From Citrobacter sp. JGM124 (GTDB taxonomy: Bacteria; Pseudomonadota; Gammaproteobacteria; Enterobacterales; Enterobacteriaceae), in NCBI RefSeq assembly GCF_018257795.1, contig NZ_JAERJD010000001.1:248001-312000 (forward strand): a stretch of 64,000 nucleotides of DNA, given 5' to 3'. Both the position numbers and the translations under genes were made by a program. The notes beneath the pieces are model-generated. The model had not been told where the DNA came from. It did not search any database and saw only the letters and a list, made by a program, of their open reading frames with translations. The stretch's first letter is position 1. Each line of letters begins with the position of its first letter. Shown piece by piece: positions 52,489 through 60,056 of this stretch.

Positions 52489-52515
52489 AAAAAAGGATCT
52501 TAAAAAGATCCTTTT
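52489..52515 (-). terminator. Terminator of the toxin-immunity pair
   Basis: AAAAGGATCT (52491-52500), loop TAAAA, AGATCCTTTT (52506-52515). On the minus strand it follows the immunity gene stop by 17 bases and ends in a T-run. Confidence 0.82.
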
Positions 52516-52532
52516 AAATTTTATGTCCATAT

Positions 52533-52922
52533 TTATATGTCGCCAGAAAGCTCAGCCAACTCCTTCCCTCTAGTTTTTGACATTTTTGCGACACACTCAT
52601 TGACAGTCGTTTGATATGCCGAGCTTTTGTTATCTATTTGGAATGAGTATAACTTACAATTAGAATCCCTAAATTTAATCCAATCTCTTTGGGAAGTTTT
52701 AATGTTGCTTACGAACTCCTGCTTTAAAGATTCATCATTCATATATACAGAATTGACTTTAGATATCAACATCGAATATTGCTCGTTCAAGTATTTATCA
52801 GCTGAATCCTTTTTACTTTCCGAGCACAAAGCAACCTGTTCAGATGTTGTTATATTGCGGCAAATATCCGTACTATATGAAAATGACGAATACAGTAAAA
52901 TAATAGCTAAGGCTCGTTTCAT
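52533..52922 (-). CDS. LprI-like (DUF1311) periplasmic protein, probable immunity factor
   Basis: A 129-residue exported protein: signal peptide about 1-18 (MKRALAIILLYSSFSYS), then four cysteines (Cys21, 33, 89, 110) that can form two disulfides and the DUF1311/LprI pattern (LNEQY..., SQRDWIKFRDSNC...). LprI-type proteins include lysozyme inhibitors. Its start overlaps the stop of the muramidase-domain toxin by one base (TAATG), and a terminator follows it. The periplasmic location and family fit an immunity protein that blocks the lysozyme-like domain; this pairing is inference. Both this gene and the toxin's C-terminus are strongly A+T-rich. Confidence 0.82.
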   Translation of the reverse strand: MKRALAIILLYSSFSYSTDICRNITTSEQVALCSESKKDSADKYLNEQYSMLISKVNSVYMNDESLKQEFVSNIKTSQRDWIKFRDSNCKLYSFQIDNKSSAYQTTVNECVAKMSKTRGKELAELSGDI

Positions 52923-55231
52923 TATCTACCCTCCAAATAATCAACTCTATGTCTGCCTGGTTCGTATTGTGAAATTGCAGGTGTTTTTTGTATGTAATCA
53001 ATTAATTCTTGTTTACTATTATTTGCACCTGCAAGCATAGGCTTAGGCCCTTTGGTAAAACCTTGGTAAACGAAGTCGACCAACACTTCTTGGATAGATG
53101 TATCCAGGCTTTCCCATTGTTTCGCACTGGAAATACCATTAGTCCACTTTTTATAATTAACAATAGCCCGCTCAACATATTTAGGATAAATAATAAAAAA
53201 GAGCGCCTCTTGCTGCTGCAATGTTATCTCCCCTATATCCTTCTTATGATCACTTACATAATCACGAGCAGAAACTCCTTTAAGTCCTGCGCATTTTGAT
53301 ATTTTAACAGCCTGAATATTAGATATTCCTGATGCAATCATATCATTATAAATATTACTCTCAGAACGATCCCCCATATCATAACCACGGCCAAGAGTTA
53401 CACCTGAAAGATCATTTCCTGGCCAGTGGATAACTCGGCTATAATATATAGATGATGAAATATCATTTCCTTCAGCGTTGTAAGTCAACTTACCTTCTAA
53501 AATTTTAACTTGAGATTTAATAGCATCCAGAAAAACCAGCGGATGCATATGCCACGGATTTTCCACCATGCCCTCCACACGGTACATCCAGCGGATATCC
53601 GTCAGGAACTTCATGCTGTATGCGTACCACTCTGGCGCGTCTCTTTTCAGCTGCGGCGTAAAGAACGCTTTCCACACCGGAGTTTCCGACGAGTAGTACC
53701 AGTCGCTGGGGTGCTTTACGCACAACCGGTACAGATGGTCACGCATTGACGGGTTCTGCACCGCACGCCGGTATTGTTCCGGGTTATAACGAGGGGATTT
53801 CGCGTCGTCAATCTTGTCCAACAACTGCTGATAGTTAAATGCTACCGCCTTGCTCCAGGGCTGCCCGTCATTGTCAGCCACGCTGAAAAACCGTTCAAAA
53901 ATCGTCTTCACCAGCCCTTTCGGCTGCGTCTTCCCGTTGAGATGGTCAAAGCTCACCGGGCTGTCCTCCGTGGCCTCAAACCCCCGGCCGGCCAGATCGT
54001 ACCGGGACAGCAGCTGCACATCCGACTCCGCCAGCAGCCCGCGCGGCGACCCGTCCGGCCAGTAGCGTTTTCCTTCTTTGTCCGTCACCGCCTGACCGGA
54101 CAGTGCCATCACCGTTTCGGTCTGCGTGGTTATCAGCCCCTTCTGGATTTCCCCACCGGTGACTTGCAGGTACACCGGTATTCCTTTCGGACAGCGGGCA
54201 AAGGCGGGCATGTCACGCCCCACGCCTTCCGGGTTACTCAGGAAGCGCGGCAGGTCGTCCGGGGCCAGGCATTCGATATGCATCTGATAGCGCTTTTCAT
54301 GCCCGTCCTCGCCGGGCACCTGAAAATAGCCCAGATGTCCCACCGGCTCCCCGGCCTTAATCGGATAGGGGTCAGGACACACCACCGTATCAAACTGTAC
54401 TGTTTCGCGTGACGGCGGCAGGAACGGCGACCACCACGCCGGACGGGTGACGCTGTCGCGGGCCGGAACCAGATTCCCTTTGTCGCATACTATCCAGACC
54501 CGGTCCCCGGCGTTCAGGCTCATGCTGCCCGAAACCGCTTCCGCCAGTGTGACGTGCGCATACTGTCGCCCGTTGCTCCCGGTCATGGTATAGGCGCTGA
54601 CCGCCTTATTCCATGTTACCCGCGTGCCGGGCGGCAGCTCCGCCGCTACCCACTGCCGGGATTCATCGAGATACGCCTTCAGGTGCTGGCCGTCTGTCAC
54701 TTTGAACGCCGTGCTGTCCTGCTCCGGGTAGGCCAGCCAGGGCGCGAGGTGCATATACAGGGTGTAAAAAGTCAGCCCGCTCTCTGCTGTTTCCCCTGGC
54801 TGAATACGGTGTCGAATAAGCACAAAAGACCCGGAGTAGCGTAAATCCCCCCAGTACCACGGCACGCTGAGGTAATCCCGGTTAATCCGGTACGCCACCA
54901 CCTCACCGTCCGCCATGCAGCGCACGGCATGCTCTCCCTTAAACGGCACCGGAAAATCCACGGCCTCATTCATCGCCTGACCGCTGAGCGCACACCACGG
55001 TGTGGTGGCATCACTGATGTGAATACCGCCGTGCCACATACCATTACGACCAATCAGCCAGTACCCTGTAGCCTCGCCTTCCAGATGCGTCAGCATCTCC
55101 TCCAGATTACTGAACTCTTCGCCCCGGTTATTTTTCGGCACCGGCCAGCAGATGGCCGGAAGCGACGGGTCCTTTTCCTGTTGCGACATGGCAAATTCTT
55201 TTATTTTCTCAGGGTTAACACCGGACATCAT
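52922..55231 (-). CDS. Two-domain peptidoglycan-degrading antibacterial toxin (M23-like plus pesticin/T4-lysozyme-like)
   Basis: A 769-residue protein without signal peptide. Residues about 60-325 look like a circularly extended M23 (LytM) peptidase or amidase: MWHGGIHISD, MADGEVVAYR, TFYTLYMHLAPW, EPVGHLGYF and RYQMHIECL (numbered from the first ATG: His67, His71, His161, His318). Residues about 575-765 look like a pesticin/T4-lysozyme-type muramidase: Glu587 (YNAEGND), Thr612 and Asp618 (SGVTLGRGYDMG), later QQEALFF and VDFVYQGF. Such double-activity proteins are known as type VI secretion effectors; no vgrG or other T6SS gene is in the window. The C-terminal module is much more A+T-rich than the rest. 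Start may be 55189 instead of 55231; neither has a strong ribosome-binding site. An immunity candidate follows immediately. Confidence 0.85.
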   Translation of the reverse strand: MMSGVNPEKIKEFAMSQQEKDPSLPAICWPVPKNNRGEEFSNLEEMLTHLEGEATGYWLIGRNGMWHGGIHISDATTPWCALSGQAMNEAVDFPVPFKGEHAVRCMADGEVVAYRINRDYLSVPWYWGDLRYSGSFVLIRHRIQPGETAESGLTFYTLYMHLAPWLAYPEQDSTAFKVTDGQHLKAYLDESRQWVAAELPPGTRVTWNKAVSAYTMTGSNGRQYAHVTLAEAVSGSMSLNAGDRVWIVCDKGNLVPARDSVTRPAWWSPFLPPSRETVQFDTVVCPDPYPIKAGEPVGHLGYFQVPGEDGHEKRYQMHIECLAPDDLPRFLSNPEGVGRDMPAFARCPKGIPVYLQVTGGEIQKGLITTQTETVMALSGQAVTDKEGKRYWPDGSPRGLLAESDVQLLSRYDLAGRGFEATEDSPVSFDHLNGKTQPKGLVKTIFERFFSVADNDGQPWSKAVAFNYQQLLDKIDDAKSPRYNPEQYRRAVQNPSMRDHLYRLCVKHPSDWYYSSETPVWKAFFTPQLKRDAPEWYAYSMKFLTDIRWMYRVEGMVENPWHMHPLVFLDAIKSQVKILEGKLTYNAEGNDISSSIYYSRVIHWPGNDLSGVTLGRGYDMGDRSESNIYNDMIASGISNIQAVKISKCAGLKGVSARDYVSDHKKDIGEITLQQQEALFFIIYPKYVERAIVNYKKWTNGISSAKQWESLDTSIQEVLVDFVYQGFTKGPKPMLAGANNSKQELIDYIQKTPAISQYEPGRHRVDYLEGR

Positions 55232-55266
55232 ACACTTGGTGTTGCCTAACCTAAATTTCCATTTTC

Positions 55267-55720
55267 TTATTTCCGATAAAGTGCCTGAATGCGGAATACT
55301 TGGGAGGGGCTATATCTTGTCGCGTCTACCGCTTCACGGATGCTCAGTTTCTTGACCTGCCGGTAGTACAAAACTTTCTGATGCCGTTCATGATCGGCCT
55401 GTTTTCCCAAGTATTTACCCAGCCTATAGGCCTGTTCAATTCCTTGCTTCTATCGCTGGTGACGATTCAGCTATTCCTTATGCTACATAGCGGCCATCAG
55501 GTCGATAAGCATATTGTTGATGGCGGTTATCACTGCGCGGGTGATCGGGTCTGCCTGCTAAGGGTCTTTATCTGGTAGTGTATGCCATGAGGTAGGAACA
55601 TCCAGGCTGACAATTCGCGGCTTATAGAGTTCTATCTGCTCGCCAGCAAAATATCATTAAGGTGATTGTCCATCAGCAAGCGCCCCAGCTCCCCGGGTGG
55701 TGAACGAGGGGCTGCTTGGA
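55267..55720 (-). pseudogene. Serine recombinase (resolvase-like) remnant
   Basis: One frame, broken only by stop codons and a small gap, reads as a resolvase: GRLLMDNHLNDILL, ELYKPRIVSLDVPTSW, DPITRAVITAINNMLIDLMAAM, QGIEQAYRLGKYLGKQADHERHQ and the terminal helix-turn-helix KKLSIREAVDATRYSPSQVFRI, ending in TAA at 55267-55269. The catalytic N-terminal serine region is not visible. At least four in-frame stops make it non-functional. It lies just upstream of the toxin gene and next to an integrase remnant. Confidence 0.75.
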
Positions 55721-55792
55721 AAAGGTAAAATAGCCTACGTTAAGGCTGCCTTTTAACCGCTCGATTCTTGTCTATACCTCGAATTGCGGTGC

Positions 55793-55960
55793 TACATACC
55801 TATGGAGGGTATCTTTTGCTTCCCGTCAAAGCGATAAGCCATTTGCCAGTATTTAGAACCGCTTAGGTGTAACGTGAAGAAACATACCGAATCCATCAGT
55901 CAACTTATATTCCTTATTGAGGAGCTTGGCGTTTTTTACTTTAGCATCAGTAAGTGACAT
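55793..55960 (-). pseudogene. P4-type tyrosine integrase, N-terminal remnant
   Basis: From ATG at 55960 the frame reads MSLTDAKVKNAKLLNKEYKL and then TDGFGMFLHVTPK, the unmistakable N-terminus of P4-like integrases; after a one-base frameshift it continues GSKYWQMAYRFDGKQK.PSIGMY, again as in the family, and then decays. The arm-binding domain is all that is left; the catalytic domain is gone. It lies about 165 bp from a tRNA-Asn 3'-end copy, the normal place for such an integrase in a tRNA-borne island. Confidence 0.85.
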
Positions 55961-56087
55961 GGCACCCATGCCTGTTGGTAAAAACGCAACCGAACTACCA
56001 TTATCAGCAAAAGGGTATGGTTTCGAGGGTTTTTGGGTGGAAGAGGGTGAACGTAAAAGAAAAGGGAAGTCATTGCCAGAAAGCAAA

Positions 56088-56139
56088 AAAGCAGACGTCT
56101 TTAAACGTCTGCTTTCTTTAATATGGCTCCTCTGACTGG
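56088..56139. repeat. Duplicated tRNA-Asn 3' end plus terminator (island attachment scar)
   Basis: AAAGCAGACGT-CTTTAA-ACGTCTGCTTT (56088-56115) copies the tRNA-Asn terminator at 26129-26156 apart from its loop, and TGGCTCCTCTGACTGG (56124-56139) is identical to 26165-26180, the CCA end, acceptor strand and T-stem of tRNA-Asn. Identity stops at 56140. Together with the adjacent integrase remnant this marks an old attachment site. Confidence 0.82.
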
Positions 56140-56341
56140 GATCGCCTTTGCCAGTAACTGGCTAATAAGTAAGCTAAACCTGAATATTCATCCTGTCAAG
56201 ACCACCAGAATGACCACCAATAGATATTGTTATGTCCTGCAAGTTTTTTATCTGCTAGTTTTGTAAGTATCCTGACAAAAAGAACCATTCACTTTTAGAG
56301 ATCTTCCGACATACTGAATATGTCCTCAAGAGGAGATCGCT

Positions 56342-56608
56342 ATGCGTAAAGTACGATTCACCGAACATCAAATCATCGCTGTTTTGAAGTCTGTTGAAGC
56401 CGGTCGAACGGTGAAAGATGTCTGCCGTGAGGCGGCTATTTCAGAAGCCAGCTATTACAACTGGAAAGCAAAATATGGCGGGATGGAAGCGGCTGATATT
56501 AAGAAAATCAAAGATCTGGAAGATGAAAACAGGCGTCTCAAACAGATGTTTGCTGACCTGAGTCTTGAGAACAGAGCACTGAAAGACGTTATCGAAAAAA
56601 AGCTTTAA
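56342..56608 (+). CDS. IS3-family transposase OrfA
   Basis: An 88-residue complete OrfA: helix-turn-helix (RKVRFTEHQIIAVLKSVEAGRTVKDVCREAAISEASYYNWKAKYGG) and a leucine-zipper-like coiled coil (DLEDENRRLKQMFADLSLENRALKDV). It ends in GAAAAAAAGCTTTAA; the A AAA AAG heptamer at about 56596-56602 is the usual -1 slippage site, after which the OrfB frame continues with KALKPLIKRELASYL. Start has GAGGAGATC upstream. Confidence 0.92.
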   Translation: MRKVRFTEHQIIAVLKSVEAGRTVKDVCREAAISEASYYNWKAKYGGMEAADIKKIKDLEDENRRLKQMFADLSLENRALKDVIEKKL

Positions 56609-56989
56609 AACCACTGATAAAACGTGAGCTCGCCAGTTATCTGATCTCGCAGTTTGCAATGAGCATACGTCAGGCATGCAGGACGTTATCACTGAGCAGG
56701 ACAGTATTTTTCTATCAACCCGATACTCGGCGTGATGAGCCGGTGATTCAGGCGTTGACGGAAGCGGCTGAACGCTATCCGCGATACGGTTTTAAGAAGC
56801 TTTTTCAGGTTGTTCGTCGGCAGGGGAACACCTGGAACCATAAGCGAGTTCATCGGATTTACTGCCTGTTAAAACTTAATTTCCGTCGTAAGGGAAAGCA
56901 ACGTTTGTCGGTGCGTAATCCTGCGCCGCTGGCTACACCAGAAGCGCTTAACCAGAGCTGGTCGATTGATTTTATGCACGATGCCCTTG
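56609..56989 (+). pseudogene. IS3-family transposase OrfB, truncated
   Basis: The OrfB frame runs from the slippage site through ISQFAMSIRQACRTLSLSRTVFFY, RYPRYGFKKLFQVVRRQG, HKRVHRIYCLLKLNFRRKGKQRL to WSIDFMHDALV, then stops matching at about 56990, where a second IS-derived element begins. The first catalytic Asp (SIDFMHDA) is kept; the other DDE residues are lost. The rest of this IS is not found to the right of the second element. Confidence 0.85.
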
Positions 56990-57526
56990 TAGTCCCCCCT
57001 GAATTTAGTCTTACCGTTTAATGGAGTTCTCTGGTTAAGATGTAATCAGCGGAGGTCATTATGAAAAAGGCGCGTTTTACTGAAACTCAGATCCTGAGAG
57101 TTTTAAAAGAAGTTGAAGGTGGTCGGCATGTGAAGGATGTCTGTCGCGAGAACGGCGTATCTGAAGCCAGTTATTACAACTGGAAATCCACTGAAAATGA
57201 GGATGGGCAACGGACCTGAACTTGTTTCAATAACTCTGGCGCAATGGGCCGAAGAGCATGGCGTGATACTGGAATTTATCAAGCCGGGCAAGCCAACACA
57301 GAACGCGTTTATAGAACGATTTAACCGCACGTACCGGACGGAAATACTGGGTTTTTACCTGTTCAGAACATTGAATGAAGCAAGGGAAATCACCGAACGC
57401 TGGCTGAATGAATATAACAGCGAACGGCCTCATGAATCCCTGAATAACCTGACGCCGGAAGAATATCGGCTGATGGCTGAGAAGCCGGAAATCTCAAAAA
57501 GTGCATGGAACTAAAACAGGTCTATT
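56990..57526 (+). mobile_element. Second internally deleted IS3-family element
   Basis: About 537 bp, same build as the element at 51911: OrfA start at 57061 (KKARFTETQILRVLKEVEGGRHVKDVCRENGVSEASYYNWKS) joined directly to the C-terminal part of OrfB (from about 57185; GPELVSITLAQWAEEHGVILEFIKPGKPTQNAFIERFNRTYRTE, NEYNSERPHESLNNLTPEEYR, KSAWN). Ends read TAGTCC on the left and, on the other strand from the right end, TAGACC. No target duplication is seen, so the edges are approximate. It interrupts the IS at 56342. Confidence 0.75.
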
Positions 57527-57654
57527 TACAGAGGTCAAAAGTAATTACCAAGGGTCTTAATATTGTGAAAATTTTGGATTTGGATTGCGATTTTTTCTTA
57601 TTTAAGAGAACTATCGCATAAATTATTTTCAATAGGCATTAATATTTATTTTAT

Positions 57655-57689
57655 ACAAAAATGGCTCGAGACTTATGTCTGAGCCATTT
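57655..57689 (-). terminator. Terminator of the helicase-DarT-ARH operon
   Basis: AAATGGCTC (57659-57667) and GAGCCATTT (57681-57689) pair around a 13-base loop immediately after the hydrolase stop; on the minus strand it is followed by a T/A-rich run. Confidence 0.65.
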
Positions 57690-57695
57690 AGTATA

Positions 57696-59381
57696 TTACT
57701 GTTTTTTCTTTCTTGAAGTAAATGCCTTGCCTATGATCGCAGCGAAAGCAATGCATGAATCAAGGCCATTTTTATCAGCGAATTGAATAAGGTAATGACC
57801 TATTTCCCGTTCACTAAAGCCATTTTTAATTAATTTTGTTGTTATGTCATCGAGATCTAATTTTTTAGAATCTGCATAGGTATAATCGAAGCTATTTTGT
57901 TCAAAATTATATTGATTAGAAACTGGCTGTGAATTATTTCTTAAATCATTTTGTCGTGAAGGTTCTTTAGGTGCAAGTGATTGTTCGGACACAATATCAT
58001 TTTTGAGAGGTAAGTCATTCTCACTAAGTTGAGTTGGGGCAGCAAGTTTAATATCACCAATTTTACTCTTCAATAATACAGTTTGACCATACTCGAGTTG
58101 CATCCATTTCCACTCGTGACTTTTAGTTTTCCAGCTTTCTGGTTTTAATGGTGTGACTTTTCCTAATCCGATAATATGAAACATACCATCTCTGTCTTTA
58201 ACTAAAGTATCACTTTGCGTTTGTGGTGTCTGCCATTTGTTTATGTTTGGGTAATTAAAATTTTTGGTGACAATACCTTCTGCAATGTCATTTAATCTGC
58301 TTGCTTCACTAATTATATATTTGCTGTCCTGGATACTCCACTCTGGGATTCCATGGTAACATCCCAAAATAGCCCCAGTCATACTTGCAATTGAGTCTGT
58401 ATCGGTGCCTAATAAATTGACACATGAGATAATTGCTTCGTATGGAGTTGTGTTTTTGTAAAAATGACAAAGCAAAGCACTCGCAATTGCAGTGTTTGTT
58501 GCTGCTCCTCTCCTTGAGTCTTTGTTACATTCAAGGGCATTAATTGCAGATTTGTACTTATCCGACAGATCACTGTTTTCTTTAGCTGCATTTAGAGATT
58601 TTGAAAGATATGTTTTGGATTCTACTCGAATTCTATCTATTTCTTCATGCAATTTGTTACCTGACATAATCTCCCAATTAGGAAGCCAGAAGTTATTCAA
58701 TTCATAGATTTCCTGAATAATATCCGGGACAGATGTGAAGTTATCAATAAAACCATTGATTTCTGTAGGGCCTGCTGGTCTACCATTTATTAACGCATAC
58801 TGTAGAGTATCGGCATGCAAGAGAGCTCCACAGACTGCTATTAAGTGCCCATGAGTTACTAATGAATCTTTAATTACAGATGCAACATATTTTCTATCAG
58901 ATAAATTCTTACAACTCCATACGTGGGGTTGTATTCTCATGGCGGTTCCATTTCCACCTGAGTTTATATACTCAATGCCATTGCTTTTGTAGAAGTTAGA
59001 GAACCAATTTGTATCTTTCCGCATTAGATTGGTAGCTGCTAACTTAGTTGCTCTGCCTGCACCTAATGCATAAGATAACCAAACTGGAAGCTCTATTTTA
59101 GCAAATGACTCAGTGTCAAACTCTCCATTGCTTCTAATTGATCTTGATACAGCTAATCTTAATTGTGTATCATCTGAATATGTTCCTGCCGGGAGACTCA
59201 CAGTTACTCCTGAGTATCCACCAATTTTTCGATTCCAGCTAACAGGTTTCAGAAGGTAGGTATCGTTAATCCTACGCTTTAAGCCACTTTCATCCGTAAG
59301 TTCAGAAATCCAGCCAATAGCATCACCAGCAGCGGCCCACAGTGCGGAATTTATGACCTTTTGTTTTCTGAGTGAGTTCAT
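57696..59381 (-). CDS. ADP-ribosylglycohydrolase (DraG/ARH type) with extra C-terminal region
   Basis: A 561-residue protein whose first about 370 residues are an ADP-ribosylglycohydrolase domain: Asp20 (AAAGDAIGW), the Mg-binding SDDTQ at 69-73, SGGNGTAMRIQP (141-152), THGH (176-179) and the second Mg site NLLGTDTDSIASMTGAILG with Asp327/Asp329. All metal-binding residues of the family are there. Residues about 395-561 have no recognised match; they include a KxxxWxW segment, a Gln/Asn-rich linker and a helical end. It is the last gene of the operon, 9 bp after the DarT-like gene, with GAGGG before its ATG. Likely role: removing ADP-ribose placed by the neighbour, i.e. the antitoxin. A+T-rich and unlike the chromosomal core in composition. 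Confidence 0.9.
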   Translation of the reverse strand: MNSLRKQKVINSALWAAAGDAIGWISELTDESGLKRRINDTYLLKPVSWNRKIGGYSGVTVSLPAGTYSDDTQLRLAVSRSIRSNGEFDTESFAKIELPVWLSYALGAGRATKLAATNLMRKDTNWFSNFYKSNGIEYINSGGNGTAMRIQPHVWSCKNLSDRKYVASVIKDSLVTHGHLIAVCGALLHADTLQYALINGRPAGPTEINGFIDNFTSVPDIIQEIYELNNFWLPNWEIMSGNKLHEEIDRIRVESKTYLSKSLNAAKENSDLSDKYKSAINALECNKDSRRGAATNTAIASALLCHFYKNTTPYEAIISCVNLLGTDTDSIASMTGAILGCYHGIPEWSIQDSKYIISEASRLNDIAEGIVTKNFNYPNINKWQTPQTQSDTLVKDRDGMFHIIGLGKVTPLKPESWKTKSHEWKWMQLEYGQTVLLKSKIGDIKLAAPTQLSENDLPLKNDIVSEQSLAPKEPSRQNDLRNNSQPVSNQYNFEQNSFDYTYADSKKLDLDDITTKLIKNGFSEREIGHYLIQFADKNGLDSCIAFAAIIGKAFTSRKKKQ

Positions 59382-59390
59382 TTTTCCCTC

Positions 59391-60056
59391 TTAGAATGTG
59401 TTAGGCACACCTAAAAATTTTTCTGGACAAATAATAACATTTACAGAATGAAAACCAAAGCTCCTCAATGTTCCGTGTATAGATGCTGCTTGCTCTTGGT
59501 TATGTACATAAACGCTTCTAAGAAATTTCATATCGAGTGGGTTTGGGTACAAAACTTCAGCTTGCTCGCAGGTAGTCAATCTTTGAGGTCGACCATTTCT
59601 TCTTATCGTATTTCCTCTCCACCTTGTAATCGTATCTGCAAACATAGTTTGAAGCCCTGTAGTACCATGAGTTCTTATTACAGATGTATATATATTATTC
59701 GTAGTTGTAAAATAAACATTTGGGTGAGTCAGTATAATAGGGTCAAAAGCCATAATACACCACCATCGATCTTCGTCTCTGAACCAACGCTTAGCTGCAT
59801 TGAAATAACTTGTGTTTATTTCACTTATGGATAGGTTTATATAATCTAACCAATCTTCATCTTTGTTAAAAGTATCTTGGGCCTCTTTTCTCTCACTTGA
59901 TACAGGTGACGCAATATAGCTTAAATATTGATCTGCATTTAATGCTTTACGAGATAAAACTTTGGCAGTACCTGCACAGCCGGTTAATCCTTTTTCAGTA
60001 GTAAAATGCAGAACCTCAGTTATACCATTATCTGTAATGTATTGTTTAATAATCAT
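59391..60056 (-). CDS. DarT-like ADP-ribosyltransferase (DUF4433)
   Basis: A 221-residue protein resembling DarT, which transfers ADP-ribose from NAD+ to thymidine in single-stranded DNA. Supporting features: VLHFTTEKGL with His17 near the N-terminus, as in the NAD-binding start of DarT; an aromatic segment RWFRDEDRWWCIMAFDP; VYFTTTNNIYTSVIRTHG; and CEQAEVLYPNPL with Glu167 at the place of DarT's catalytic glutamate, followed by RSVYVHNQE. Overall length equals DarT. Its ATG follows the helicase stop with no spacing (TAAATG), so the two are coupled. The DarT assignment comes from motif pattern and size and needs a profile check. Confidence 0.78.
   Translation of the reverse strand: MIIKQYITDNGITEVLHFTTEKGLTGCAGTAKVLSRKALNADQYLSYIASPVSSERKEAQDTFNKDEDWLDYINLSISEINTSYFNAAKRWFRDEDRWWCIMAFDPIILTHPNVYFTTTNNIYTSVIRTHGTTGLQTMFADTITRWRGNTIRRNGRPQRLTTCEQAEVLYPNPLDMKFLRSVYVHNQEQAASIHGTLRSFGFHSVNVIICPEKFLGVPNTF

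Noticed and set aside
53774..54412. A 212-codon + strand open frame opposite the toxin gene.
   Set aside because: Antisense frame in G+C-rich coding sequence; His/Arg-rich composition typical of shadow frames.
26165..56139. The interval between the intact tRNA-Asn and its 3'-end copy as one 30-kb genomic island.
   Set aside because: Most of it is ordinary chromosomal genes (ybdG, osmB, cdaR, ydeP and others) with normal composition; only the part after about 51.9 kb looks acquired.
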